From contig JAPTJF010000514.1 in assembly GCA_029339195.1 (NCBI GenBank), forward strand, positions 1 to 42,169: a stretch of DNA of 42,169 bases, read 5' to 3'. The notes below the pieces were generated by a model. That model made no database searches. It was not told the DNA's origin and worked only from the letters and a program-made list of their open reading frames with translations. Positions 30,904-41,728 of this stretch are shown here, one piece after another (position 1 is the stretch's first letter; every line of letters begins with the position of its first letter). The stretch comes from Micractinium sp. NFX-FRZ. Its lineage: Eukaryota; Chlorophyta; Trebouxiophyceae; Chlorellales; Chlorellaceae. Both the position numbers and the translations under genes were made by a program.

Positions 30904-32225
30904 TCACGGTTGTTGTTTCAACCGTGGCCGGCTGTCGCCGAGCCGCGAGGCAGCGGTGCGAGCGGCCAGCGCGGCTGCGACCGTAGCTGCCGCCACGCCG
31001 CCCAGTGCAGGCAGCGCAGGCAGCAGCTGGCGGGCTGTTCTGGACAGCGCCGCAAGAACGAGGCCCACTCGGAGCCCCACAAAAGTTATGCAGAGGCAGC
31101 TGTCTATGGCCAGCACGACCCGGGGGCCCGCCAGGCGGTACACCACCCGCCCAGGCAGTACAATCGCCTCGTACACAGCGGGCAGGTAGCGCCGCCAGCT
31201 GGCAGGCACCAGCTCGTCAAACAGCCAGTCGCTCTGGTCTGAGGCCAGCACTCCGTCGACCAGTATCGTGCCGCCCTGCAAGTCATTTGGGTGGGGTGGG
31301 AGGGCGGAGGGAAAGGGGGGGAGAGCATGTGTGAGGCGGCGGCGGGCAGGTGGGCGGGTGGGCGGGTTTTGAAGGGGTGGCCGTGGGCGCGACGCAGCTG
31401 CAGCCGCAGCGGCAGCGGCAGCGGCAGCGGCAGGGAGCTGGCCCGGCAGCGCAACGCAGCGACAGGCGGAGGTAGCAGATCCACCAGCAGCTCCGCCCTG
31501 CTGCCCAAAGGTTGTCAGATTCAGGCGCTGCCCCGGTTGCCCCAACCAGCGGCACACACACTCACAAAGACAAATGGGTTGAACAGCCCCGGCTCCTGGG
31601 ACAGCCAGACGCGCTTCACTACCGCCGTCTGGAGGGTGCCCGCTGCACTCCCCTCGCTGCTGTGCCTGCTGCTGCTGCTGCTGCTGCCCGTGCCGCTGCC
31701 AGCGCCGGCTGCCACCAGCACAAGCATGCCCGGCTTCACGTCCTGGGCATAGATCAGCCTCCACGCGCCACTGCCGCTGCTGCTGCCGCGGCTGCCGCTG
31801 CTGCCGCCCCCGAGGGCTCCCACGAGAGCGTCGCGCAGCAGCCCAGGCAGCCCCGGCAGGCGCGGCGTGCCGCACCCGCCGCCGCTCGTGCAGACGGGCA
31901 GGTAATGCTGCTGGCTGAGCTGCAGCCGTGCCGTGTGTGCGCTGCTGCCGCCGCCGCTGCTGCTGCTGCTGCTGCTGTTGAACCGCTCCGATCCGGGCAC
32001 GGCGTGCAACGCCTCCGCTTCAACATTCACATACAACCCGCTGGCCTCCCACACTTGGTGTGGGAAGAGGTAGAGAGGCTTGTAGGCCAGCCTGCCTGTG
32101 GCATGGTCCAGAGCCAGCAGCTCGTCCCCTATTGCCAGCTCAGCAAAGGTGACTCGTCCTCTCCCTGCCACCTGGACGGTGGCAGCTGCCGGGAAGCAGC
32201 CGCCGTCGTCCGGCGCTTCCGGCAC
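30904..32225 (-). other. Hint (Hog-like) autoprocessing domain of gene A
   Basis: Exons 32225-31566 and 31275-30904. The domain opens GGCFPAAATVQVAGRGRV with the nucleophilic Cys, then LAIGDELLALD, a Tyr/Leu...FPHQ strand, LQLSQQHYLPVC (block with the conserved His), a Gly/Ser-rich insertion, AQDVKPGMLVLV, then VVKRVWLSQEPGLFNPFVF. The next exon continues with GGTILVDGVLASDQSDWLFD, the typical end of Hedgehog-type Hint domains. The tail (YEAIVLPGRVVYRL, then a hydrophobic stretch near CLCITFVGLRVGLVLAAL) resembles the Hog C-terminal region rather than an intein with a C-extein. Poly-Ser, Gly/Ser and Ala loops between the core strands are large for the family. Confidence 0.88.
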
Positions 32226-35200
32226 CTGGAAGGGAGGCGGCGGCGACCGTGGGGGCGGCGGGGGCCTGCAGCGAGGGGGCGGGAGGCGGGGGCGGGGGGC
32301 GGGGGTTGCTTGGGGCGCATAGGTGCAGGGCGGAGCGCGGGGCGCACGGCGGGGGCGCGGTGCGTGCACACCCCTGGCGGCACTGCACGACCAGGGCTCG
32401 CGTTCAGCAGTGCTGCGCAAGCACAGAGCGTAGCGGGCGGGGAGATCAAGCGCACGCCGAAGAGGAGCATGGAGGGCAAGCAACACAGAGCCCGGCAGCA
32501 GCATGCAACCTCAAAGCGACACGGTAAATTATCAGAACTCACGGTGGCTTGATGTTTTCCGTACATCGGGTACTGCAGCAGCAGGGGGCACATCAAGCGG
32601 CACAGGTCGGTCCCATTGACAGGTGTGCAGGCCTTTGTGCAATTGCATGTGGCACGGTGGTGTGCCACGCTACCCCTGCGCACCCCTGCCCTCCGCCTCA
32701 CCCACTCGCCTCGCCTTCCCGACTCGCCCCCTGTGCCACCCCCTCCGACTCACCCAGAGTACGTCGGCTTGCACGTGCACGTCGTTCTGGTGCAGCTCGC
32801 CGTGCCTTCTCCCGAGCACTTTGGTCCCACCGCCACGTTTTTGTCAAAGCAGGACAGGCAGCCCTTGCCCCCGGGGGTGTCGACTTGGTAGGCGCCCGCA
32901 ACGCACGTCTCGGAGGGGGCGATGCAGGCGGCTGCAGGCAGCGGGGCGGGGAGGAGGGAGTGTGGGGCGGGCCGGCGGTCACGGTTGCAATTTGGAGAGC
33001 CAGGCACATGCTTTGGCGGCGTGGGTGGGGTGGGGTGGGGGGCCAAGGAGCGGCTCCCCAGTGGATCTGCACCAACCAAAGCAGGCCCGTCCACCTGATG
33101 CCATGCATGCATGGGGCTGGCTCGCCACACCCGCCCCTCCTGCCCCCATCTTCGCTGTCGGCTGCCAGCCCCGCGCCGACGGCAGAGGCAGGCAGGCAGG
33201 CAGGCACCCCAGCCCCACGCAGCAGCAAGGCAACGACAGCGGGGCTTGTCGCATCGGCCTTTTCCCATTAGAAGACACAACAAATATTTGTTGAGTGATG
33301 TCATTCCTTTGTTGTTTGAACAAACCCGGCGTCAGCTCACCGCCATCGTAGGACTGGCACTTTTTGATGTAGGCCTTGAGCATGTCGCGGATCGCCGTCA
33401 GGTTGCTGCGCGTGGCCCACTCGTTGCCGGCCCAGAGTTCGGTGAAGGAGAAGAGGTTGAGGATGGAGGAGAGGGTGTAGTAGACGGGGGGGAGGTCCTT
33501 GTTTTCTTGCAGGGCTGCGGCACAGGAGGGGGGTGGCGGGAGAGGGGGATGAATGGGGATTTGAGTCGGCATGCAAGGCGGGGGTGAGGGCGCGGCGGCG
33601 GGCAACAAGGTGGGGGAGAGGGGTGGGCGCGATGTGTGGGTGGGCTGGGGCAGGGGCAGAGAGGTGGCCTGCGCTTCTCGAGCTTCTCACGCGAAGCACT
33701 GGCCAGCTGCAACGATTCCCCCGCGACAGCGCAGCACCTGGCTGCAACCCAAACGCACGGCGGTGCCCTCTGCAAAGCGCGGTGCACGGCAGCAGTGGCG
33801 GGCACCGGGCACGCACTTCACTGCTGCACACTTGATCGCAGCACGCTCTCCGCGCCACCCAGTGCCTCAACACCTCTGCTGGCTCCCCCCCAACCTGATA
33901 CTTGAATGTGCATTTCGATTATGATTTTGACCAGACTCACAGTATCGGTACAGCTTCTGGCTCCACCCCACGCAGTCCACAAAGTTGCCAAAGAGGAAGG
34001 GCGGCTTGATCTCCACGGGGATGACTGCAAAGGGGAGGGGACATTAGCAGCGTCATTTCTTGTGTTTTTTGGGGGGGGCGGGGGCGGGGATGTTGTGGAG
34101 AGGGAGTGGGAGGCACAGTGGGAAGCACGGCAGGTGGGGGGGGAGAGGGCAGCATCAATTCGTTTCTTCTGCGGACGATGGTGCCGATAAGGGAGTGGGA
34201 TGCACAGTGGGAGGCACAGAGGTGCGCCGGTGGGGGACAGGGTGGGGCAGACGGGAGGCGAATGCAGGCGCACAAGCGGGCGGGGGTGATGAGTCCGAAA
34301 ACTGGTGCCACAGGCATCCCAAGCGGACGGGAACTTGGGGAGGTTGTGCTCACTCTCTCTGCCGCTGTGCTGCTCTCATGCTGGCACCCCCTCATCCTAG
34401 CACCCCGCTCACCCTGCCGGCCCCAGCCTCCGCAGCTGGGAGGCCGGCTGGGTGGGAGGGGCGCTCGTCAGGCAGCAAGCAGGCACCTTCCCCGCTCACC
34501 CTGCAGGCCCAAAGAGCCGCCTCAGGCTACTCGCCCACCCTGCCAGCCCCGGCACCGGAAGACCTCCCCGCGCCCACCCTCCCTGCCAGCCCCAAGCCCC
34601 GGCGCCCCCCGCCCACCCTCGCTGATCACTTGCCCAGCCAGCCCTGATAGACGCGCACCCCCTGCCCACTCACTCTGCGGTGCCAGCTGCGACGCCGACT
34701 CAGTGAAGCGCCTGTCGGGCGGGGCGCTGGTGTCTTCGGTGTTGGTCGAGGAGCCGCCCATGCCCAGCACAGAGGCGGAGACGGTGACAGACACGCTGCT
34801 CTCCTGCAGCTTGGAGTAATCCTCTGCAGTCATCGTGGTGATGAGGCTGACCAGGCCGCCGGTGTAGACCTGCGGCGGCAGGGAAGCGGGGCAGCGCGGG
34901 GGGCGGATGAGCAGTAGGGCACAACGCTGAAGAAGATTTAGAAGGGAAGGAGAAGGAGAAGGACGGGGTGTCAGCCAGCGGGCGCGGGATTGAGGGAGCC
35001 AACGGGACGAGAGCTACGCTGCTGCCGCGCAGCATGGAAGAGGCCCAATGCCGACGTCGTGAGTCGCTTTGTTTGTTGTGTGCCTTTGTGTGAGTGCTGC
35101 GGCGGCCTCTACATGCATGCATATCAATCAATCAATCAATTACATTTCAAGTCCACGGGCAGCCAGCAGCGGTCTCGTGGGACAGAGTAGGGGGAGAGCA

Positions 35201-38200
35201 GCGGAGAGTGTAGCTTTGATGGAGGAATGCGCCACCCACCTTGTTCACATAGTGCGTCCCAAAGTTGGAGAGCAGCGTGTAGATGGCGGCCTGCGGGAAG
35301 GCGGGGCGCCAGGCACGGAAGATGCAATCACAACCGGAAGCCGAGCCAGCAACGCAGGGACAGCAGGCTCAGCGACGGCAGGCATTGGCCAGCCATGCCG
35401 CCAATTAAAGTCCATGACCTCAACTTCACAACAATTACACAGTGACACTTTCCAGGGCATCCGATCCATGCAGGCTGCGGACAGGGGCAGCACCATTGTC
35501 CCACGAACCGGCACCACATGAGCCACACAAGCCAGCCGGAAGCCAGGCCCATCACATTGCACTCACGTTCTTCACGGCATCCGACTTGCCGATGGCCGCG
35601 GCCAGCGGCTGCACGTTGGCCACAAAGGTTTTGTTGAGGGCGATGCCCATGGGGGCTCCCCTGAGCGCCCACCCCTTCATGTAGACCTGCGCAGGCAGCA
35701 AGGGGGATGGGGGAGGGGAGAAGCCATATTTGGTTTATGTGTATACTTGTTTTCAACTCTGATTGACGCGCGTAGAGGGCGGGTGCACGGGTGTGCACCG
35801 GTGGCACTGCACCAAGGGGCGCCCATGTGCTGGCTTGTTGGAAACAGAGCTGCCGGTTGGGGCCATCAAGGGCGGCGCCAACGCAAGCACGCCGGCTGGT
35901 CAGGGGGGAATTGCCTGCTGGCCGGCTGCCAACAACGGCTGCCCCCTAGCGCTTGCACAAGCCGCTGGCCCGTGCGCTTTAATCGCCGTCCTCACTGCAC
36001 TGCTAGCAACATCAAGCTGGGTGCTGCCTGGGCTGCACTGGCATCGAGCTGCCGTGCCTCACCTGCGCCTTGGACACAATCGTCACCATCTGCTTCGCGG
36101 TCGTCTCTTCAGTGGCGGTCTTGTAATTGCTGCATGGTGGGCAGGCATGGGAGCGGGGCAGGAGGTGGGCAGAGGTTATGGCATGGCAAGGCAGGGCAGG
36201 GCATGGTGCAGGTCGGCACGGCACGGTGCAGCTCGACACGGAACGGCACGGAACGGCACGGCACAGCGCAGCACAGCGCAGCGCGGCACAGCGCACTCAC
36301 GCGTTGGCGCTGAACTTGGCCACGCCAAAGTCGGCAGACACGCCGATCCTGGGGCAGGGAGGGGGCAGCAAGCTCTTGCTGGTGATCGGTGGCTCGCGAC
36401 TCTCTTAACAGGTGCCTTGGAGCGGCATGCGTGGCTGGCAAAAGACACCTGCAGGCGCGGAGAAGAGCCCAGCAGCCAGCGGACGGGACCCCCCATCCGC
36501 TGCTTTCCTCAGCCCTCGCCCGCGAGCATGCTCTGCTCCTGTTCTTCTCTCCTGTGCCGAGGCGAGCCTGCCGTGCAGGAGGATGGGGCACGCACGCTGG
36601 CAGGCGCCTCGCCTGGCCCCACCACTCCACAGGCCCACGCCCCCCCACCCCCCAATCCCACGCACTGAGTGGAGGAGCTTTCAGAGAAGGATGAGGTCGA
36701 AAAGGAAACGGTATTGGAGAAGCGGCTCTCGCAGGCGCCACCTAGGCCTGGGTCCAGCCCGCTGACGGAGGAGTCGTTCAGGGCAAAGATGTTGGCGTAG
36801 GTGAAGCCAGGGTCGATGCTGGACAGGCCCCACGAGAGGGGGAAGCCTGTAGTGTGGGAGGTGAGGCAGGCAGGGGAAGGGCGAGGGGCCATAGGGGGAG
36901 GGGGAAGGGGCGGGCGGTGAGTGGGTTGGCAGGAAGGCAAAAGTGGGTGCCTGACAGGCCGCAAGACAGCAGAGCGCAAGCACTGATTGCAAGCATCGGC
37001 GTGCATGAGAGTGCAGGAATCACGGCGTGCTGCCCCACCCCGCTCACCTTCAAACACGTTGTACGCCTGGCCCAGCACGCCGTACTTTCTAAAGTCGTGC
37101 CAGGGCTCTGGGGCGGAGGCCTTGATGAACGCCCCCGCCGCGGCCGACAGGGCTATCGCTCGTGCTGGGTTGATGCCTTGGGCTCGCAGGGCGGCGCGTG
37201 CCTGGGAGCTGACGGAAGCTAGCTGGAAGTCGGAGGGGATCAGGCGGACCATGGAGTCTGTGATGGGCGGGGGGCAGGGGGCAGGGGGCAGGGGGAGGGG
37301 GTGGGTGGTGGAAGCCAGCCGGTAGTTGGAGGGTATCAGGCGGATGGTGGAGTCTGTAAGGGGGGGCAGGGGGGGCAGGGGGAGGGGGTGAGTGCTGGTT
37401 GGTGGGAGCCAGCTGGTAGTTGGTGGGCATCATGCAGGCGGTGGAGTCTGTGGGGGGGGGAGCAGGGGGGGAGGTGGTAGAGGGTGGAAGCTTGGAAGCA
37501 GGTGACGGAGGCTTGGGCGGACTGTCACCCACCCGTCAATGCACCTGGCACAATGCAGAGGCCCTTGGCTGGAATGGCGCTGAGGCGGAGCAGCACTTGG
37601 CCTGCCGCCCTGCCACGCCGTATGATAGCAAATCGTGAACACAAGCACACACATGCATGATAGGCAGTTGACACCGATCGAGGTTTCTTCGCCCCAAAGC
37701 CGTCCGGTTGGTCGTTGACCGTGCTAGCATGACAACCCCTTGTGCTCAGCATGTGATGAGACAGTTTGAAACACTCAACATGTGATGAGCCTCAAAACAA
37801 TCAACAACAAGCACCCAACCAACTTTCCCTCACCCCCAAAGTCGTCGAGGTCGTTGACCGGGATGACCTTGGGGGAGCACCCAAGGGCTTGGACCTCCCA
37901 AGGCTTGGGCTGCAGCACATCCTGCAGGCGACAGGGTGGCGGGGGGCGGGGGGGCAAGGGGCATACAGAGATGAGTTGGGCAGCACGGGTGTGTTGAAGA
38001 TGTGCTGAAGATGAGCATGAGCGCAGGGGAGGGTTCCGTGGGGGGCCGCCGTGCCATGCAAAGCAGACGTTGCAGGCCCCTGGGACCGCACAAGCGAGGG
38101 GGGGCGCAGTACAGGGGCCGGCGCTCGCCATCTGCACGCAGCGTGGTGGGTATTAGGTATTAAACCCTAATCCTATATATGTAGTAGATATTAACCCTAA

Positions 38201-41200
38201 TCCTATCTGGCCTGGATGTCACGATTTGCTGACGGGTCGGGTATTTGACCCCGCTCGCCATCTGCACGGAGCGGTGGCACGTGTGGGCGCCCGGCCCAGC
38301 AGCCGGGCGCCGGGCCCGCCGACTGGCCGTGCAAAACAATCCCGCTCAACAAGTCAAGCTGTGCCTGCAGCCCACAAACATGTGCACAGCTGACAAGGTA
38401 CCCCACGCCCCGCCGGTCGGTTCATGCACGGGCACGCGCGGGACGCACAATTCTGACGGCGATGGCGCGCAGCAGGAAGACTCGGTACCAGCGCTTCATC
38501 TCCGTCTGGTTGGTCACGAAGCGGCCCTCAAAGGACGTGAAGTTGGCCTTCTCCATGAAGAATTTCTTCAACGCCCGGTTGGTGGGCGCGCCAATGACTT
38601 TGCCTAGGGACAGCACTTTCAGCTCCTCTGCAGGGCGGGCGGAGGGAAGAAGGCAGGCAGGGATGGGCAGGGAGATAGGCGGCCGGTTGGAAGGAGGGCA
38701 GCCCGGGGGCAGGGGGCAGGGGGCGTGTGGAGCCGAGCGCTGCAAGGAGGGCCGTCCACAGGCGGTGACAGTGCCTGCTGGGCGCGGGGCACACCCCCTC
38801 TCCCACACACGTACAGGCTCCCTGGCGCAGGTTTTCATACCTGCCAGAGGCACCCTGGAAACCCCGCCACCACAGCCCCCCCACCGGTGACGAATGACGG
38901 CCCCTCGTGCGTCACACGCTGGGAGGAACACTCCGCCACCCCGGCAGCACTCAGCACGGTGTACCAAGAAGGGAGGGGAAGGATCCACCCACCCACCCAC
39001 CCGTGAGGTTGAGGTCCTTCAGTGCAAAAGAGGAGCTCCAAATAGGGCTGACGGGCTGCCATGCAACGCACGCGGGCGAGGACACGCTGCCACCTCAGCA
39101 GCACCCACCCACCCACCCACCCGTGAGGTTGAGTTCCTTCACGGCGAAAATGAGGTCCGAATAGATGCCGACGTTGGAGGAGGCCATGAGCTCGTCAAAG
39201 GCCTGGTGCTTGCGGGGGTCTAATATGCAGTCCGCAGGCCAATCAAACTTGGGCTGCAGTGGGCACGGGAGCACAAGCGGGGGGATGAGCGCGTGGCTGA
39301 GTGAGCCTGATACAACTTGGGATGCGTCAATCGGGGGCACCCTGGGGGGTGGCAGGAAGGCAACGGGGGGCCAGCCGAACTTGCTTGGGCTGAATTGTGA
39401 AGGAAGGGAGCAGGGAGAGGAGGGGGCACCCCTTGGGGGTGCCCCTTCTTCTCCGCCGGCATTAAAGGCAGTAGCAGGGGATGGTGGGAGATGTGGGGAA
39501 GGATGAAGAGCAGGCAGGGCAGGGCACAGCAGGGCAGGCCAGGGCTTTTGGAGCAGTCAAGTGCCTGGTGTGCTGTGCGTGCAGCGGTGCCACTGCACGC
39601 ACAAAAAAAACCCGGTGCCCCTGCCCAGGGGCCCTGGAGCAGTCGTGTGCCTGCTGCGGTGTGCGTGCAGCGGCAGGCGGCAGGCGGGGTGCGGCTCACC
39701 GGCGGGGGACGCGGCGGGGGCCGGGGCGGGCGGGGCGGGTACTGCATAGGGCAGTGGGGGAGGAAGGGCGGTGTGATTGGTTGGCTGGCTGGCTGGCTGG
39801 CCGGTAAGTTGTTCCGACCTGCCCGGCTCAGCAGGCGTCTGCTGAGACGTACACGGTGTAACAGGAGGGAAGGAAGGAAGGCTAGCAAGCACCAGGCCGG
39901 CTGTAGGACTGGGCCTGGCATCTCTACCCGCACCCCGTGTGTGTGTTGCCCACCACACCCTTCCACCGCCGCTGGCCTTCACCCCACTGTGCCTGCTGCC
40001 CTGTGATTGCAGCTTGTGGCCCCCCACCAAGCAGCTCACCGGAGACGGAGGAGAGGGCGGTGGAGGGGGCGGTGGCGAGGGTGGCGGGGGCGGGGGCGGC
40101 GAGGGCGGCGGGGGCGGAGGCGAGGGGCTGGGCGGTGGCGGCGAGGGGCTGGGCGGTGGTGGGGAGGGGCTGGGTGGGGGTGGACTTGGGGAGGGGCTGG
40201 GCGGAGGGGGACTGGGGGGCGGGTGTGGGGGGCTGGGGGGGTTCTTGCAGGGGCCCGCGCAGGGCGGCCAGGGGGGTGAGGGAGGCGGGGGAGAGGGGGC
40301 GGGCGGCGAGGGCGGCGGGGGCGGAGGCGAGGGGCTGGGCGGTGGAGGGGAGGGGCTGGGCGGCGGGGGCGACGGCGGCGGCGGGCTGGGTGAGGGAGGC
40401 GGCCTGCAGGGGGAAGCACAGCACAGCGCAGCACAGCGTGGCGCACATGTCAGCACTGGCCCGGGCAGGCAGCGGTCCTTTGGTGCTGCATGCATGGGCG
40501 GCGGTGGCGGCACACTCGCCGGCGGCATCCCCTGGGCGGCTGGTACTGCCTGACAGCACTGTGGCTCACTGCGCAGCGTCCTCCCTCCTTCAGCTGCTCT
40601 CGCAACTGGGCACCGTCACAGTGCTGCCCACACATGCGAGGAGAGTGAGCAGAGGAGGGGTGCGCTCTCACGGCACTCTCCCCTCCCCTGCCCGCCCCCT
40701 CCCTATAAACCACTTGCAGCAATGTCAGAACTCACGGAGGGGGGCTCGGGGGCAGCGGGGAGGGCGGGGGAGGTGGCCGGGGGCTGCAGGCGCACAGGGG
40801 GGGAGGAAAAAGGATACCAGGAGGCTCAGGAGGGCACCAATGTGAGAGGCATGGGCAGCACGTAGGGCAGCACACGGGAGTGGCGGGGAGCGGGTGATGG
40901 TCACAGGGCTGTTGTTCAATTGTGCACCAGCACAGCGCAGCACAGAACGCCGCAGGCACAGCGCAGCGCAGGACAGCGCGTGCTGGCACCTGGGTGGCGG
41001 GGGCGGGCTGGGCGGCGGGCTGGGCGTGAAGCAGGTGATGGTGAAGGTGGTGTTCTTGGTGCCGGTGCGGGGGTACCACCCGTCGCGCGCGTTCCACACA
41101 AAGCCGGGGAGGTTGAGGGCGAAAAAGCCGCGGAAGCTGGAGCCGTCGGTGTCGAAAAACTCGCAGGGGAGCTGGGAGTAGAGGGCGGGGGTGCGGGGGT

Positions 41201-41728
41201 CCAAGGGGTAGTAGGGCTGCCACTGGTGCATGACCTGCGTGTGGGAGTGGAGGGGGAGGGGAGGGGAGGGGAGGGGAGGGGAGGGGTTGTGAGGGGGCCA
41301 GAGGATCGAGGAAAGCAGTCAGGTCGCAGCAGGGCACGGCACGAGACCCTGCTTGCACTTCGCCAGCGTGTGAGTGCAGCCCAGGCCAGCAGCGTGCCAG
41401 GTGCGAGTGCAGCACAGCAGGCAGCACCACAGCAGGCCACCCACACACCGTGTAGTTGTCGCACTGGTTTGAGCGCAGCACATCACATCACAGCACAGCA
41501 CAGCACAGCATGCCACAGCGCAGCACCACAGCAGGCCACCCACACACCGTGTAGTTGGAGCAGGTCGCCAGGTTGGAGCCGCGCCGCTGGCAGACGGCAA
41601 AGTCCGTCGACAGCTCCACCCCCGCCCCCGGGCAGCCCAGCCAAATGAAGTTGGGCTCCGCCCCCATCTGGGCCCGAGAGTTGCCCTTGTTGGCCAGCGT
41701 GACCAGCGGGCTTGTGTCGGTGCCCGGC
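30904..41728 (-). CDS. Gene A: MACPF protein fused to a Hint (Hedgehog/Intein) domain, 5' end unresolved
   Basis: Twenty joined exons give 1234 residues to the stop: 41728-41548, 41234-40990, 40403-40040, 39741-39700, 39253-39121, 38627-38449, 37921-37834, 37257-37048, 36846-36666, 36348-36301, 36129-36063, 35686-35567, 35290-35240, 34869-34674, 34024-33941, 33514-33341, 32931-32754, 32675-32543, 32225-31566, 31275-30904. Order: Cys-containing N-terminal domain (VMHQWQPYYPL, GFFALNLPGFVWNARDGWYP), about 135 residues of SPPPP linker, N-terminal module as in gene B (VGIYSDLIFAVKELNL, KVIGAPTNRALKKFF), MACPF (VLGQAYNVFEGFPLSWGLSS; FGTHYVNKVYTGG), Cys-rich/EGF-like (CLSCFDKN, CTRTTCTCKPTYSG), Hint. 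The signal peptide must lie upstream and is not seen. Reading through the 38449 donor gives a stop at 38422; the join to 37921 is preferred because it restores collinearity with gene B (LGCSPKVIPV / LGCTSVLYVA). MACPF suggests membrane insertion, Hint self-cleavage (both inferred). Confidence 0.8.
34674..35290 (-). other. Gene A MACPF signature exons
   Basis: Exon 35290-35240 ends SNFGTHYVNK and exon 34869-34674 begins VYTGGLVSLI. Joined in phase 0 they complete F-G-T-H-Y-x6-G-G. The following stretch TTMTAEDYSKLQESSVSVTV matches gene B's post-signature region. Confidence 0.92.
35122..35156 (-). repeat. 35-bp dispersed repeat, copy 2 (inverted)
   Basis: Exact reverse complement of 13292-13326, in a gene A intron close to exon 35290-35240. 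The flanks are unrelated to those of copy 1. Confidence 0.65.
36205..36298. repeat. GCACG/GCAGC low-complexity tract next to a 48-nt exon (gene A)
   Basis: Units of ggcacggcac, gaacggcac and cagcgcagc abut the donor of exon 36348-36301. Exon and tract correspond to exon 15287-15240 and tract 15090-15240 of gene B. Confidence 0.85.
37226..37455. repeat. Three copies of an acceptor plus exon start in gene A
   Basis: The segment encoding D-S-(M/T)-x-R-L-I-P-S-(D/N) with its acceptor lies at 37226-37270 (used) and recurs at about 37316-37365 and 37409-37455. The copies alternate with gggggcagggggcagg-type spacers. The middle copy keeps an open frame very like the real exon start. Confidence 0.85.
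38122..38268. repeat. AT-rich insert between 17-bp direct repeats, with telomere-like motifs
   Basis: The 17-mer cgctcgccatctgcacg occurs at 38122-38138 and 38252-38268. Between them lies about 113 bp of unusually AT-rich DNA containing attaaaccctaatcctat (38159-38176) and attaaccctaatcctat (38190-38206). It lies in the gene A intron between 38448 and 37922. Confidence 0.6.
38980..39165. repeat. Duplicated exon end plus donor in gene A
   Basis: cacccacccacccacccgtg followed by aggttgag(g/t)tccttca occurs at about 38983-39021 and 39103-39141. The right-hand copy is the end of exon 39253-39121 with its GTGGGT donor. The left copy keeps the donor and an open NLTG-like frame 120 bp into the intron. 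Confidence 0.85.
39700..40403 (-). other. Proline-rich linker exons of gene A
   Basis: Exon 40403-40040 encodes about 121 residues of PPPSP/SPPPP repeats with a short Cys-containing break (WPPCAGPCKNPPSPP). Exon 39741-39700 adds YPPRPPRPPPRPPP. This is the style of volvocine pherophorins and other hydroxyproline-rich wall glycoproteins. Such linkers are usually heavily glycosylated and act as rigid spacers (established for the class; inferred here). Confidence 0.85.
41422..41557. repeat. 37-bp identical duplication of an exon end plus donor in gene A
   Basis: 37 bases starting cagcaccacagcaggccacc are identical at 41422-41458 and 41521-41557. The right copy contains the last codons (NYT) and GTGTGT donor of exon 41728-41548. 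The left copy preserves NYT plus donor and is preceded by CAG, so it could act as a 15-nt in-frame microexon encoding CDNYT. Confidence 0.85.

Noticed and set aside
38159..38206. True telomere or chromosome end
   Set aside because: Only two isolated CCCTAA-containing motifs are present, with coding sequence on both sides; no array.
38422..38449. Stop at 38422 as the end of a separate gene
   Set aside because: A GTGCGT donor at 38448 gives an in-phase join that matches gene B collinearly. It is kept as an alternative in the findings.
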